Below the pieces are notes generated by a model that had not been told where the DNA came from, did no database searches, and worked only from the letters and a program-made list of their open reading frames with translations. Of a stretch of DNA of 5,273 nt, positions 5,081 to 5,273 are shown one piece after another. The position numbers and the translations under genes were made by a program. Source of the DNA: Anaerolineales bacterium (GTDB lineage: Bacteria > Chloroflexota > Anaerolineae > Anaerolineales > Villigracilaceae); the NCBI GenBank assembly GCA_017882065.1, contig JADGQD010000142.1, positions 1 to 5,273 on the forward strand, written 5' to 3'. Each line of letters begins with the position of its first letter. Position 1 is the stretch's first letter.

Positions 5081-5273
5081 GCGCACAACACGTCAATGCC
5101 CCCTCGGCCTTGCCCAACTCAGACTCGTCCACCAGAACCGGAACAATGCCCGCCGCTTCCAGGCGTGCCCGTGTCTTCGGATAGGCGGGCTGGGTGAGCA
5201 CGGTTCCGCCAACCATCAGCGCGTTGGCGGCATATTGCTCGGACGGGTCTATTTCGATAAACTTCATGCCGGG
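5049..5273 (-). CDS. Dimethylarginine dimethylaminohydrolase-type amidinohydrolase, C-terminal part
   Basis: The frame is open to the right edge, so the N-terminal part is outside the window; the ATG at 5267 is internal. The visible 74 residues match the end of the DDAH/arginine-deiminase-like guanidino-modifying fold: a PSEQYAANALMVGG strand-turn, TQPAYPKTRARLEAAG, and VLVDESELGKAEGALTCCALIF. The first Cys of LTCC (codon 5090-5088) aligns with the nucleophilic cysteine that attacks the guanidino carbon, giving citrulline plus a dimethylamine in true DDAH. The catalytic His is upstream, beyond the window. Family members usually stop close after this motif; here seven extra residues (SAPCLNP) run into the sequence that encodes the plus-strand remnant. 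DDAH and related amidinohydrolases cannot be separated from this part alone. Confidence 0.8.
   Translation of the reverse strand, partial: PGMKFIEIDPSEQYAANALMVGGTVLTQPAYPKTRARLEAAGIVPVLVDESELGKAEGALTCCALIFSAPCLNP

Overview
The window reads like a piece of a Chloroflexota chromosome, most likely class Anaerolineae. This is inferred from a Hanks-type kinase with a TolB/PD40-type propeller sensor, small thioredoxin-fold and Cys-rich mini-proteins, dispersed GC-rich palindromic repeats, and GC-rich core genes beside AT-richer accessory DNA. No taxonomic marker gene is complete, so this is a best guess.

Positions 1-545 hold the 3' end of a thioredoxin-fold gene, an imperfect direct repeat whose second copy leads into a promoter, and a 62-aa Cys-rich coiled-coil mini-protein gene closed by a hairpin. 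Positions 546-902 are mainly a minus-strand RNA region: a tRNA-Arg(CCT) gene with a poorly paired anticodon stem, then a candidate small RNA of about 80 nt with its own promoter, a 15-bp stem-loop and an intrinsic terminator. A fragment that may once have been protein-coding lies beyond it.

Positions 903-3279 carry divergent promoters, then the main gene (1046-3208). It encodes a 720-aa transmembrane Ser/Thr kinase with an apparently intact catalytic core and an extracytoplasmic beta-propeller-like sensor. A shared hairpin separates it from a convergent gene for a CxxC-less thioredoxin-fold protein (3252-3545), a relative of the truncated protein at the left edge.

Positions 3546-4930 are accessory in character: REP-like palindromic repeats, then an AT-richer DinB-family gene (4077-4757, minus) bracketed by two related palindromic elements in the same orientation. 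The arrangement resembles an integron gene cassette with attC-like sites, but no integrase is visible. From 4931 to the right edge there is an apparent gene remnant on the plus strand, overlapping the C-terminal part of a dimethylarginine dimethylaminohydrolase-type gene that enters on the minus strand.

The genes do not form one pathway. The observations most worth a second look are the candidate small RNA, the cassette-like organisation around the DinB gene, the unusual tRNA anticodon arm and the pair of thioredoxin-fold proteins around the kinase.
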